Shown piece after piece: positions 34,723 to 45,239 of a DNA stretch of 64,000 nucleotides. The notes under the pieces were generated by a model that ran no database searches, was not told the origin of the DNA, and was given only the letters and a program-made list of their open reading frames with translations. Source of the stretch: Tragulus kanchil (Eukaryota; Chordata; Mammalia; Artiodactyla; Tragulidae); contig JAIOJX010000005.1 of NCBI GenBank assembly GCA_022376925.1, forward strand, positions 9,700,501-9,764,500, written 5' to 3'. Numbering within the stretch: the stretch's first letter is position 1; each line of letters starts with the position of its first letter. A program made the position numbers and the translations under genes.

Positions 34723-35386
34723 ATAAACATATATTCATTCTTTAACAAATTCTTTTCCCATTCAGGTTATTACAGAATATTGAATCCGAACTTCTTAATT
34801 GTGAAAAAAGACGTGTGGAATTAGTAGTCCCATAACTAGGAAGACTAGATGTTTTTGCTTCTTCTAGCCATTTCTGAGTTGTTGTTTTCAAACATCTATC
34901 GCTACATGCTCAACCAAAGATAACCTAAACAAAGAAAATCCAGCTCTTTGCCCACACTTTTCAATCCAACCCTGCATGAGTCAAACTAAATGTGACTTTA
35001 TTCCTTGTTTCATCAGAAAAGACTTAGTGACCTATCTAGTGACCCCTATGGAGAAGAGAAATGGTATTGTCCAGAAAGACAAAAGATAAAGATTTTGTAA
35101 GTCAAAGTATACTATAAAGAAGCAACAGGAAATATCTATGAAGCTGTTTACAACTTGTCAAGTTGACTAATGTAAGACTTCATAAGTGACTTACCTTGAC
35201 AATAGTTTAAACTCTGGAATTTCCTTCCACTGTAGAGAATGTTAGGTTGCCCTTGAACCAGGGAAAGGGCATGGTATGCAGGGAAACGCTCCACACTTTG
35301 CAGACAGACAAGTCAGAGTGTACCCCAAACAGACGCCTACCAACTGGATGGCTTTCGCTATTTCTGTTTTCTTATTTTTACTTCCT

Positions 35387-35515
35387 ACTGGAGAAGGAAA
35401 TGGCAACCCGCTCCAATATCCTGGTCTGGAAAATTCCCTGGAAGAAAGATCCGGGAGGGTATAGTCCATGGATTCACAAAGAGTCAGAAACGACTGAGCA
35501 ACTGAGCACACATGC
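35387..35515 (+). mobile_element. Bov-A SINE fragment (D9 copy B)
   Basis: Duplicate of 34270-34398. Confidence 0.8.
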
Positions 35516-35661
35516 TCATTGTTGATTAACAGTGCTGTGCTATTAATACCTTCAGGTGTCTAGCAAGGCTACTCACTTCCACATAGACATCTGTTCATCT
35601 TTTTCAAATTCTTGTCCCACTTAGATTATTACAGAAGATTGAATCTAATGTCTTTTCTCAC

Positions 35662-35839
35662 TTTTTTTTTGATGTGGACCATTTTAAAGTCTTTATTGAG
35701 TTCGTTACGAACTTCTGTTTTAAGTTTTGGCTTTTTGGCTGTGAGGCGTGTGGAATCTTAGCTCCCCAATCAGGGATTGAAGAGACACCCCCAGCATTGG
35801 AAAGGGAAGTCGATGGGACTGGATTGCCAGAGAAGTCCC
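35662..35839 (-). mobile_element. CHR-type SINE (D9 copy B, D10 copy A)
   Basis: Duplicate of 34545-34722. D10 copy A starts inside it, at 35720. Confidence 0.78.
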
Positions 35840-36443
35840 ATAAACATATATTCATTCTTTAACAAATTCTTTTCCCATTCAGGTTATTACAGAATATTGA
35901 ATCCGAACTTCTTAATTGTAAAACAGGTATAAGAATCTCAACATAGCATTACTGTGTGGGAAACTATAGATAGTTTACAAAAAGTACCGAGACTATGTCC
36001 TACACCATTACTGAGAGCATTAGGGGACTACAAAAGGTAGAATAGGAGAAGATTTTGCTGAGAACACAAGTAGAAAAACCTGGGAATTACGATGAATCAA
36101 ATACTTCAAGAGCAAAATATTTCTTTAAGCTTCGACTGGCACAGTGAGGAAGGGAAGCTCTATGATTAAGCCTTTGTGAAGGTATACGCTGTCCTACACC
36201 AGAGCTACTCTGCTCTGACCTATCACATCTCAAGTACAGTTTCAAATGGCCCGGGTGGTGTGTGTGTGTCACAAAGGCAGGCGCTATAAAAAGTAGAGTT
36301 CATGGGGACAAAGTCACTCTGTAATCATTGTGCTTAAAATCAACCTTTTGGACTACAGTGCAGTCTGGGCAGATGCTCATTTTCATTACCCATTGGGCCT
36401 ATCCCAATTCGGCATATTCAAAATTTCATCTATTATTCAATCA

Positions 36444-36723
36444 CATAAGATACTTTTTTTTCAAACTTTAAACTTTTTATTTTGTATTGAGGTATAGTCA
36501 ATTAACAATGCTGTGGTAATTTCAGATGAACAGCAAAGGGACTCGGCCTTACATATATTTGTATCCATTGTTCCCCAAAGTCCCTTCTCATCCAGGCTAG
36601 CACATGATGCTGAGTAGGGTTCCATGTGCTGTACAATAGGTCCTTGTTGGTTATCCATTTTAAATATAGCAGTGTGTACATGTCCATCCCAAACTTCATT
36701 ACTATCCCATAAGGTACTTTTTT
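36444..36723 (-). mobile_element. Artiodactyl L1 3' end with TSD (D10 copy A)
   Basis: A 5'-truncated L1 3' UTR in antisense (about 36460-36707): 'ttgaggtatagtcaattaac', 'gatgaacagcaaagggactc', 'gtgctgtacaataggtcctt' and 'ggttatccattttaaatata'. It is flanked by CATAAGATACTTTTTT (36444-36459) and CATAAGGTACTTTTTT (36708-36723), a 16-bp target-site duplication with one mismatch. Copy in D10 B at 37505-37784. Confidence 0.87.
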
Positions 36724-36778
36724 GTTGCTTGTCCTGTAAGGTACTTTCATTGTTTTTACGTTAAAATCAGCAAGAATA

Positions 36779-36898
36779 TTAAGTTTTGGCTTTTTGGCTG
36801 TGAGGCGTGTGGAATCTTAGCTCCCCAATCAGGGATTGAAGAGACACCCCCAGCATTGGAAAGGGAAGTCGATGGGACTGGATTGCCAGAGAAGTCCC
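36779..36898 (-). mobile_element. Truncated CHR SINE (D10 copy B)
   Basis: Only the right part of the SINE at 35662-35839 is present, because D10 copy B starts inside it. The truncation point is the duplication junction, so it is not an independent insertion. Confidence 0.78.
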
Positions 36899-37504
36899 AT
36901 AAACATATATTCATTCTTTAACAAATTCTTTTCCCATTCAGGTTATTACAGAATATTGAATCCGAACTTCTTAATTGTAAAACAGGTATAAGAATCTCAA
37001 CATAGCATTACTGTGTGGGAAACTATAGATAGTTTACAAAAAGTACCGAGACTATGTCCTACACCATTACTGAGAGCATTAGGGGACTACAAAAGGTAGA
37101 ATAGGAGAAGATTTTGCTGAGAACACAAGTAGAAAAAAACCTGGGAATTACGATGAATCAAATACTTCAAGAGCAAAATATTTCTTTAAGCTTCGACTGG
37201 CACAGTGAGGAAGGGAAGCTCTATGATTAAGCCTTTGTGAAGGTATACGCTGTCCTACACCAGAGCTACTCTGCTCTGACCTATCACATCTCAAGTACAG
37301 TTTCAAATGGCCCGGGTGGTGTGTGTGTGTCACAAAGGCAGGCGCTATAAAAAGTAGAGTTCATGGGGACAAAGTCACTCTGTAATCATTGTGCTTAAAA
37401 TCAACCTTTTGGACTACAGTGCAGTCTGGGCAGATGCTCATTTTCATTACCCATTGGGCCTATCCCAATTCGGCATATTCAAAATTTCATCTATTATTCA
37501 ATCA

Positions 37505-37784
37505 CATAAGATACTTTTTTTTCAAACTTTAAACTTTTTATTTTGTATTGAGGTATAGTCAATTAACAATGCTGTGGTAATTTCAGATGAACAGCAAAGG
37601 GACTCGGCCTTACATATATTTGTATCCATTGTTCCCCAAAGTCCCTTCTCATCCAGGCTAGCACATGATGCTGAGTAGGGTTCCATGTGCTGTACAATAG
37701 GTCCTTGTTGGTTATCCATTTTAAATATAGCAGTGTGTACATGTCCATCCCAAACTTCATTACTATCCCATAAGGTACTTTTTT
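37505..37784 (-). mobile_element. Artiodactyl L1 3' end (D10 copy B)
   Basis: Duplicate of 36444-36723 at offset 1061, with the same flanking direct repeats. Confidence 0.85.
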
Positions 37785-38279
37785 GTTGCTTGTCCTGTAA
37801 GGTACTTTCATTGGACATTATTTGTATACTTTATTGAATTAAGAGACTTCAGCAAGAATATTAAGTTGGGGACTTTTAATTTGACACTATTGTCACTGAT
37901 GCAAAAGTACTGTTATCTTTTAAGCAAGAGCTGAAGTGAGGTGTATCTCCATATGTTTGGGCAGAGTGGCCGTGTCTGTAAGATTTGGTATTAAGCCCTG
38001 CATGCCTTGGCACAAAAGCTGCAGAAATCAATTCTACTGGACTGTTCTAAGTACATCACCTCATAGACTTGTGGTAATATGTTGGACGCTTTAAATCTGC
38101 TGGATGAGGTTTGCTACTGGGAATGTAAGTTGATTTACTCCTGCAAACTTCTATTAAATATCATCTCATGCAAGTCACTGCATAAACATCATTTTTCATG
38201 TGTCTTACCCAAAATCCTAAAAATTTGCAAAAATATTTTACCACAAAAAAATATTTTCATTGGTTAATAAGATAACATA

Positions 38280-39130
38280 CAAAGTTTCAAAGTTTCAAGG
38301 AAGGAAAAAATATTTTAAAGCCTATAAATATTCAATGGTATGATTAGACTTGAATCTTGGATAAGCAAAATTTTTTAATAGCATTTTAAAAGCCTTACCA
38401 TAAAATATAAAACTGATAAATTGGACTTTATTAAATTTAAAAATACCTTATTATTTTAAAACTCCATTAAGAAAATGAACAGACATACCACACACTGAGG
38501 AAAGGTGTTTGTAAAACAGATCTGATCAAGAACACATATCCAAAATATGTTAAAAATGACTACAAACAACTAATTTTTAAAATGCAATGAATATTGACCA
38601 AAGTTTTGAATAGATACCTTCTACTCGAAAATATACAAGTAGCCAATAATCCCATGAAAAAGTTATAATCATCATGGCCATCAGTAAGACATAGTTTAGA
38701 ATCAATGGAGTATCACTTCACACTCATTAGAATAGCTGAAATTAAATTGATCACATGAGGTGTTGGCAAGGATGTGGAACCTCTGGACTGCTCATCCACT
38801 GCCGATGGGAATGTTAAATGTTAAACTACAATGCTAAACTACTGCGAAACACAGCAATTCCCATCCTACATATTTAAATGAGAGACATGATAGCTATGCC
38901 CAGGAAAAGACCGACTTGTACAAGAACAAGTCATAGCAGTTTTATTCTTAACAGCCAAAAACACCCCAAGTTTTTCTTAACAGAGAAAAGGACACACAGA
39001 TGGTGGCCTATTCATAAAATAGAACCATGACTGGGAATAAAGAGAACCACTGAGGCTCACCACAACCTGGATGAATCTCAGGATCTCAGTGTCTTACTGA
39101 ATGATAGCAGCTGGGAAGAAATGACGACCT
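38280..39130 (+). mobile_element. Old L1 (L1M type) ORF2/3' fragment
   Basis: Plus-strand L1 landmarks, all mutated: 'ttggactttattaaatttaa', 'gtatcacttcacactcatta', 'ggtgttggcaaggatgtgga', 'ctgccgatgggaatgttaaa' and 'gaaccatgactgggaataaa'. No intact frame. Confidence 0.7.
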
Positions 39131-39430
39131 GTGTGCTGTCTCCCTGTGCACAAACCCAAATTTAGACATCACGAATCGACGGCTATAGACATGAGGTGGT
39201 GCTTGAGAGGAAACGTGGGTTTGAAAGGGACAGGAAAAAAAAGTGCTTTGGAGATGGAAATTCTTTGTATCGTATTTCACATGACCATAACAAGGGTGCA
39301 CACAAGGTAGAACTTCAAGGACAGAGAGGATTCCCCTTCTGGTAACAGCCAAGTGGTTCCTGCCAGACCAACCTGTGCACAGGCAGTAACCGTCAACTCT
39401 GGACAAAATATAAAAAACAACTACCCGAAG

Positions 39431-39456
39431 CTGCTGCTGCTGCTGCTGCTGCTGCT
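39431..39456. repeat. (CTG)8 microsatellite, Bov-tA tail (copy A)
   Basis: Eight CTG units plus CT, which is the AGC tail of the minus-strand Bov-tA that follows. Same length in copy B at 40528-40553. Confidence 0.93.
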
Positions 39457-39655
39457 TAGACTTTTCAGCCGTGCCTGACTCTGTGTGACCCCATGGACTG
39501 TAGCCCGCCAGGCTCCTCTGTCCATGGGATTCTCCAGGCAAGGATACTGGAGTGGGCTGCCATGCCCTCTTCCAGGAGATCTTCCCAGTTCAGGGATGGA
39601 ACCTGGGTCTCCTGCATTGCAGGCAGATTCCTCACCACTGAGCCAACAGGGAAGC

Positions 39656-39657
<2 letters not shown>
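39457..39657 (-). mobile_element. Bov-tA SINE (D11 copy A)
   Basis: A well-preserved minus-strand element: 'ccgtgcctgactctgtgtga', 'ctcctctgtccatgggattc', 'tactggagtgggctgccatg', 'tggaacctgggtctcctgca', 'accactgagccaacagggaa'. It has an AGC-repeat tail on the left. Its head abuts an AC run and then a second, partial Bov-A. Copy B at 40554-40754. Confidence 0.9.

Positions 39658-39658
<1 letters not shown>

Positions 39659-39699
<41 letters not shown>
39659..39699. repeat. (AC)n microsatellite (D11 copy A)
   Basis: A 41-base AC run between two SINE segments; 39 bases in copy B (40756-40794). It gives CVCVCV and THTHTH frames that are not genes. Confidence 0.95.
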
Positions 39700-39700
<1 letters not shown>

Positions 39701-39703
39701 TTG

Positions 39704-39778
39704 AGACCCCAGAAACTGTAGCTCACCAGGCTTCTCCATCCATGGAACTCTGGAGTGGGTTGCCGTTTCCTTCTCCTA
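39704..39778 (-). mobile_element. Partial Bov-A SINE (D11 copy A)
   Basis: 'agaccccagaaactgtagct', 'caggcttctccatccatgga', 'ggagtgggttgccgtttcct'. The AC run to its left may be its tail, into which the full Bov-tA was inserted. Copy B at about 40799-40873. Confidence 0.75.
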
Positions 39779-40527
39779 CCTGAAGGCATTAGAGCGCAAT
39801 TAAGTCAGACAGATACTGGAACCTGGGTGACACTTGGACAAAGGCACAAAGCTGGGTAGATTTCATATTTACGAAACACTGTGCCATAGGGGAAACATTC
39901 CTTCCCGCGCTTGTCTTGGTTATCAGCAAGAGTATGCATTAAAAGGGTACAGCAATGTACCCTATCTTTCAGCCCTGCATTTGTGTGTATGATGACAGAG
40001 AACACTGATCAGAAGTTTAGTGTCCTAACTTTTGTCGTGAACTAGCTATGTGAGTCCTAAGATTTACTCAACGCAACTTCTTCTTTATAACATAAGTAGT
40101 TGTAAAGACTGGCTTCCTCAAATCGCCCTTGTGGCTCTTATTTCCTCTTAATCCCTCTCACTAGGCTCTTTTGAAAGAAGAATAATCCTGCATTTCTGAA
40201 AATTCTCTTGTGACGCAAGATGTACCGAGTTTGAGATGGTCTCTTTGGCCAAAGTCTAGGACCAAGTTTCAGTATGAACTTAGCAAATTTGAACATTTTC
40301 AAGTCAGCATCACAAAGTCTTAGCAAGGGTTCTTTTTTAAAACTTTGGAGATGGAAATTCTTTGTATCGTATTTCACATGACCATAACAAGGGTGCACAC
40401 AAGGTAGAACTTCAAGGACAGAGAGGATTCCCCTTCTGGTAACAGCCAAGTGGTTCCTGCCAGACCAACCTGTGCACAGGCAGTAACCGTCAACTCTGGA
40501 CAAAATATAAAAAACAACTACCCGAAG

Positions 40528-40752
40528 CTGCTGCTGCTGCTGCTGCTGCTGCTTAGACTTTTCAGCCGTGCCTGACTCTGTGTGACCCCATGGACTGTAG
40601 CCCGCCAGGCTCCTCTGTCCATGGGATTCTCCAGGCAAGGATACTGGAGTGGGCTGCCATGCCCTCTTCCAGGAGATCTTCCCAGTTCAGGGATGGAACC
40701 TGGGTCTCCTGCATTGCAGGCAGATTCCTCACCACTGAGCCAACAGGGAAGC

Positions 40753-40795
<43 letters not shown>

Positions 40796-40873
40796 TTGAG
40801 ACCCCAGAAACTGTAGCTCACCAGGCTTCTCCATCCATGGAACTCTGGAGTGGGTTGCCGTTTCCTTCTCCTA
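40528..40873 (-). mobile_element. SINE/microsatellite block (D11 copy B)
   Basis: Duplicate of 39431-39778: (CTG)8 at 40528-40553, Bov-tA at 40554-40754, AC run at 40756-40794 (one unit shorter), partial Bov-A at 40799-40873. Confidence 0.88.
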
Positions 40874-41437
40874 CCTGAAGGCATTAGAGCGCAATTAAGT
40901 CAGACAGATACTGGAACCTGGGTGACACTTGGACAAAGGCACAAAGCTGGGTAGATTTCATATTTACGAAACACTGTGCCATAGGGGAAACATTCCTTCC
41001 CGCGCTTGTCTTGGTTATCAGCAAGAGTATGCATTAAAAGGGTACAGCAATGTACCCTATCTTTCAGCCCTGCATTTGTGTGTATGATGACAGAGAACAC
41101 TGATCAGAAGTTTAGTGTCCTAACTTTTGTCGTGAACTAGCTATGTGAGTCCTAAGATTTACTCAACGCAACTTCTTCTTTATAACATAAGTAGTTGTAA
41201 AGACTGGCTTCCTCAAATCGCCCTTGTGGCTCTTATTTCCTCTTAATCCCTCTCACTAGGCTCTTTTGAAAGAAGAATAATCCTGCATTTCTGAAAATTC
41301 TCTTGTGACGCAAGATGTACCGAGTTTGAGATGGTCTCTTTGGCCAAAGTCTAGGACCAAGTTTCAGTATGAACTTAGCAAATTTGAACATTTTCAAGTC
41401 AGCATCACAAAGTCTTAGCAAGGGTTCTTTTTTAAAA

Positions 41438-41964
41438 GGGGGAACTGACATGTGCAAGCAGGTGGATTTTAAAAAGCATGAAAGCCCTCCAAGGAAAGGT
41501 AATGTGCTGCGATTAAGTTCGTACAGAACTGACATCATGTGGGGGGAAAGGGAAAAAAAACACCCACAATAAAACGTTATGCCTCTCCCTGTTTTCAATT
41601 CCTCCCACACATCCACTGCTTCTGTTGAAACTTGTTATTGCTAAAGAACTTTTTTTATCATGAAAAGAGCTACAGTTTTAAAAGAGACTATTGGCACCCA
41701 AATCCAGCTTTGGTGTTAGAGGCAATTAACTTGTGTTTGATAATTGCTTTCCTGGGCATTTAATATGATTACTGTTATCAATGTGCCCAGCCGTGCAGTG
41801 CTGTCTATTAATCATAAATAAAGTAACAAATACTACACTAATTTTTCAATATTTTCTTTTTGAAGACAAAGAGCTAGATTATATCAAGCCATGATGGTAG
41901 AAATAAAAGCAAAGATCAAGATACTGGTAGAAAGAGATAAATTTTCAACAGCTAATCAAAACAT
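41438..41964. other. Unique DNA with homeobox-core-rich stretch
   Basis: I see no repeat. The part 41690-41870 has several TAAT/ATTA cores ('ggcaattaacttgtgtttga', 'gataattgctttcctgggca', 'ctattaatcataaataaagt'). It also has a 7-bp inverted repeat, CTGGGCA (41752-41758) and TGCCCAG (41784-41790). This composition is common in conserved developmental enhancers, but the sequence alone does not prove it. Confidence 0.35.
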
Positions 41965-41974
41965 GAGAGTAACT

Positions 41975-42045
41975 ATCAAAAGGCTCTCAACACAATATTG
42001 TAAAGCAATTATCCTTCAATTAAAAATAAATAATTTTTTTAAAAG
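41975..42045 (+). mobile_element. Artiodactyl L1 3' terminus fragment
   Basis: 'caacacaatattgtaaagca' followed by 'attatccttcaattaaaaat' and an A/T-rich end matches the last ~60 bases of the artiodactyl L1 3' UTR. Confidence 0.6.
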
Positions 42046-42941
42046 CCTCTCATTTCCTAAGTCAAGGTGCAGAAAGTTGTTTTCAAAGTAAATCTAAAAG
42101 ATAACCTAAATCTCTATTTTAAAAATACAAAATCTATTTTAGACCAATTTTCTGATTAAATACAGACGAGCTGATGATTAGTTACTTAACCTTTTGGAAA
42201 CTGACTATCAGTATGCCTTTGGTCTAAACTGTTCTCCCTTTCTTTCTAGCTCTCCACATGTATAAATAACACCAAAGCAGTATCTATTTTAGGAAATGCT
42301 GAAATCCATTTCTTTTGTAATTAATATACTAGACAAGCTTTTTCTGAAACTTTTGTCTGAGCACCCAGAATCTCTCAATTATAGCCTTTTTAAGGTAAGC
42401 ATTCTATCAGTTCATAAATATAATGCAGAAATTATATTTATGCTAGACCTGAAAAAGACAGTTTGGTTTTCAGACTCTGCTCCTAGAAGCTCTTCACATC
42501 CTAAAGAGATGCTTCAAGGGTCTGGACCAATTTAAGCAAATAGTCCAACTTACTTTTTTTGTTGTTAAATAAAAGAGGTGGAAAGCATGGGTTTAATCCA
42601 ACTCCCACATTTTAAAGTTAAGAAAAGTGAAGCCCAGAGACACGCAGTCATCTTTTATAAGGTAGTTCAGCTAGAGGACTTAGAAAAGTGATAATGATCT
42701 GACCAACAAACATGAGAGAAATAGAAACACAGAGAAAAGTAGGGAAGGGGTAGAGGGACTCGAGAGAGAAAGAGTGAGCTGGAGACAGTATCCCACACTG
42801 CATTTTTCCCGTTACCTTGGGTTCCCTTCCCTCCCATGAAGTACCTTCTGTCGATTTTGTCCTCTGTCTGTCTGTCCCCACCCCCTTGTTTAGCCTCTTT
42901 GCTCACGCTGGGTCTTTGTCCCAGCTCTCCACTGTCTACCC
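42046..42941. other. Mostly unique DNA
   Basis: No gene. About 42550-42690 may be a weak antisense MIR ('gttaagaaaagtgaagccca', 'gacacgcagtcatc'). The rest is unassigned. Confidence 0.35.
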
Positions 42942-43120
42942 AGGATTCAGTCCCCGGACGAGCAGCTCAGCACTACCCGAGAACTTGTTAGAAACGTCGT
43001 TTCTCAGGCCCCACCCCAGACCTACTGAATCCAACACTCAGGAGCTCAGTCCCAGGAATCTGTTTTAGCAAGCCCTCCTGGGCATTCTGATGCACCTTAC
43101 TTAACATGTGAGAACTCGGT
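42942..43120 (+). mobile_element. MER5-type (hAT-Charlie) DNA transposon relic
   Basis: 'cagtccccggacgagcagct', 'gagaacttgttagaaacgtc', 'ccccaccccagacctactga', 'gcaagccctcctgggcattc' followed by TGATGCACC. This is the characteristic order of a non-autonomous MER5 element. No transposase; fixed relic. Confidence 0.75.
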
Positions 43121-43204
43121 CCACAGACTAAACGCCAAACTCTTTGCACAGGTGTTCATTGTCTCCAACCTTCCCTCCCACTTACCTCCTCCTCCTGCAG
43201 CTGT

Positions 43205-43320
43205 TGCTGCTGCTTAGTCACTTCATGTCTAACACTTTTGTGACCCCCATTGACTGTAGCCCGCCAGGCCCCTCTGTCCATGGGATTCTCCAGGCAAGAA
43301 TCCTGAAGAGGATTGCTTCC
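43205..43320 (-). mobile_element. Bov-A SINE fragment
   Basis: Minus-strand Bov-A: 'gctgcttagtcacttcatgt', 'cccctctgtccatgggattc', 'aatcctgaagaggattgctt'. A CTG/CCT-rich tail is on the left. The tRNA head is absent. It forms an inverted pair with the Bov-tA at 43646-43800. Confidence 0.8.
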
Positions 43321-43504
43321 TAATGTGCAGCCTGTGTTCCAAATCATCTGCACCATCACTTTGACTTGAGAGAGAACTGAACTTTTCCTCTTTCAGGCCT
43401 TTCCTCATTCTGTTGCATTAGCTAGAAGTCTCTTTTGCTCTCTTCCGTCTTATTTTGAAAACCGACCCATCTTTCAAAGGCAACCTCCACTGCTCTTTCA
43501 AGGA

Positions 43505-43845
43505 AACAAACTGTTAGGTACAAAATAAGTTATAAGGATATATTGTACAACACAGGGAATAGAGCCAATATTTTATAATAATAAGTAGAGTAAAACTTTT
43601 AAAAATTGTGAATCATTATTTCTGTATCTGTAACTTATATAAAATGGGCTTCCCTGGTGGCTTAGTGGTAAAGAATCCACCTCCAGTGTTAGATCACTGG
43701 ATCAGGAAGATCCCCTGGAAGGGGAAATGGCAGCCTACCTCAGGATTCTTGCCACGGGGTCTCACATGAGTTGGACAAGACTTAGCGACTAAACAACAAC
43801 TTATGTAATCTTGTTCGGCAACTATACTTGAGTTTTAAAAAACAC
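43505..43845 (+). mobile_element. Artiodactyl L1 3' end split by a Bov-tA
   Basis: The left part, 43505-43642 ('atattgtacaacacagggaa' followed by TAGAGCC), and the right part, 43809-43845 ('ggcaactatacttgagtttt' then A-rich), join into an L1 3' terminus once the SINE is removed. Confidence 0.65.
43632..43808 (+). mobile_element. Bov-tA SINE with 11-bp TSD
   Basis: The body 43646-43800 starts 'gggcttccctggtggcttag' and ends in an AAC-type tail. AACTTATATAA (43632-43642) and AACTTATGTAA (43798-43808) form a target-site duplication with one mismatch. The middle (43685-43715) is rearranged relative to the usual head, so the box B region is lost. Confidence 0.85.
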
Positions 43846-44190
43846 CACCTCACAGCATCCATGTGGTGATGTAACTTCCCCTTATTCTAAATGCCTACTG
43901 CACTTTTTCTCCACTCTCGTTTACTGCATCTTCATTGAATTTTAATTCTTTCTATGTGTGTCTTAGGGTGACTTCTAAATGCTTTAAGCCCTCAAGGTCA
44001 AAGGTAATGTTTGTTTTATCACTTTGTCCCCCACAGTGCTTTTCAGAGTGCACATATTCAGTAAATACTCGATAAATCAAAGAACGAAGACTTCTTTAGG
44101 TCAAGAACCACATTGCCCTTGGTGTCAAGTACAAAGCCTTGCACCGAACAGGTACTAAGTATGTCTTGAATGAAAACTGAAGAATAGCGG

Positions 44191-45239
44191 TTTGCTTCAG
44201 TGATCTGGTTCCGATCTGATCTCTGGGAACACTCTGCATGGTATCCTCTCTACGTCTCTATTTTATGGGCAAAGTACTAATAATTGAGAAGTTAAAAAAA
44301 AGTCTAAATTTTAGACCAGCCATTAGCTAGTATATAACTTTACCTCAGTCATTTATCTGGGTTTCAATCTCCTTATTTTTAAACTGACATTTTTAGACAA
44401 GATTTTTTTTTTAACAAGATGTTTTTTAAAGCTATTCTACTCTTTCAAATCTGTAATAGCATAACTGCAATGAAAAGAACATCTCATCAACAGATACTGA
44501 GAATGGTTTCTGAGTTAACCCTCTATTAGGCACTTGAAGTAAATTTCAGTAGAGGTTCAGTTCTGTCCTTTACTAGTTTTTTGTGTTAATTGAGCTCCTT
44601 AACTGGTCTGGGACTTCAATTTTTTTCATGTAAAAAAACAGAAGATTTTGCTCTGTATCCTTTACTGTGGAAGAGCATCTCTTCTTTCATTTTTTTCTTA
44701 CTTTATGACGCTGTCTCTTAGAAAGACAAATACTATATAACATCATTTACATGTGAAATCTCAAAAATAAAACAAATGAGTTCATAGAACAAAACAGAAA
44801 GAGACTCACAAATATGCTTTCTACATTCTCCAAATGTACAATACAGAAAACCTTTAAATATATTTTCTCAGGATTATTGGAGAATAGTGCTATGTGGTAA
44901 AGGTAACTGGGAACCTACATCACTGTGCATGATGGCACCTGTACTTGCTTACATAAAGGGTTAAATTTTTTATTGGGAAAAATACATACAAACAAAGAAT
45001 GTTTTTCACTCCAGTCTAGTTTAAGAGTCCGAATAGCATCCTCTTCTGGAAGAACTGGACACAGTCTTCGTACCTTTGGCGTAGCTGAACTCCCAAGCCC
45101 GGAGCACAGATAGCCCTCTTACCCTGTGTAACTGTCTTTGATCCACCAATGAGATCATTGCCAAAAACTCATAGGATTGAGCCAAAGGAATATTGGCTAG
45201 ATTGACTGACTATTTCATTAAGTTTCCTCTACTCCATAT
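44191..45239. other. Mostly unassigned DNA with an L1 3' piece
   Basis: About 44725-44815 resembles artiodactyl L1 3' UTR ('gacaaatactatataacatc', 'cagaaagagactcacaaata', plus strand). The rest shows no gene and no clear repeat. Confidence 0.45.

Larger units (their letters stand above)
33718..35919. repeat. D9: near-identical direct repeat pair, period 1117-1124
   Basis: Copy A is 33718-34802 and copy B is 34842-35919. B lacks several bases: an ACTTTC/TTT difference near the start, one G near 35280, and GT and C in the run near 35320. The 39-base spacer 34803-34841 begins like a corrupted form of the sequence after B (TTGTGAAAAAAG against TTGTAAAACAGG). Inside are a Bov-A fragment and a CHR SINE. 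Confidence 0.94.
35720..37813. repeat. D10: near-identical direct repeat pair, period 1059-1061
   Basis: Copy A is 35720-36752 and copy B is 36779-37813; B has two extra A near 37137. The 26-base spacer 36753-36778 ends in 'cagcaagaata'. With the next bases it reads as far as TTAAGTT, matching 37850-37867 exactly, beyond the end of copy B. So the spacer is the damaged true continuation, joined back to 35720 at TTAAGTT. This is the clearest junction of the set. Confidence 0.95.
39246..41437. repeat. D11: near-identical direct repeat pair, period 1095-1097
   Basis: Copy A is 39246-40342 and copy B is 40343-41437, abutting. The only difference seen is one AC unit fewer in B. The junction lies in an A-run: AAAA after copy B's end (41434-41437) and an A-run before copy A (39235-39242). 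The 166-codon minus frame at 40138-40638 crosses the join and is a chimera. Confidence 0.95.
43390..44190 (+). mobile_element. L2 relic, interrupted by L1 and Bov-tA
   Basis: Two blocks read as one old L2 3' region: 43390-43503 ('tctttcaaaggcaacctcca') and about 43845-44190 ('cactttgtcccccacagtgc', 'attcagtaaatactcgataa'). Between them are an L1 3' end and, inside that, a Bov-tA. The order gives relative age: L2 oldest, L1 next, SINE last. Confidence 0.55.

Noticed and set aside
39421..39789. Frames with CVCVCV or THTHTH and serine runs
   Set aside because: They translate AC and CTG microsatellites within SINEs.
39431..40553. CRISPR-like array
   Set aside because: Repeats here are microsatellites and SINEs; no regular 25-40 base repeat with unique spacers, and the host is a mammal.
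43505..43845. Gene fragment interrupted by an intron-like SINE
   Set aside because: The flanking text is an L1 3' terminus, and the interruption has an 11-bp target duplication, so it is an insertion and not an intron.
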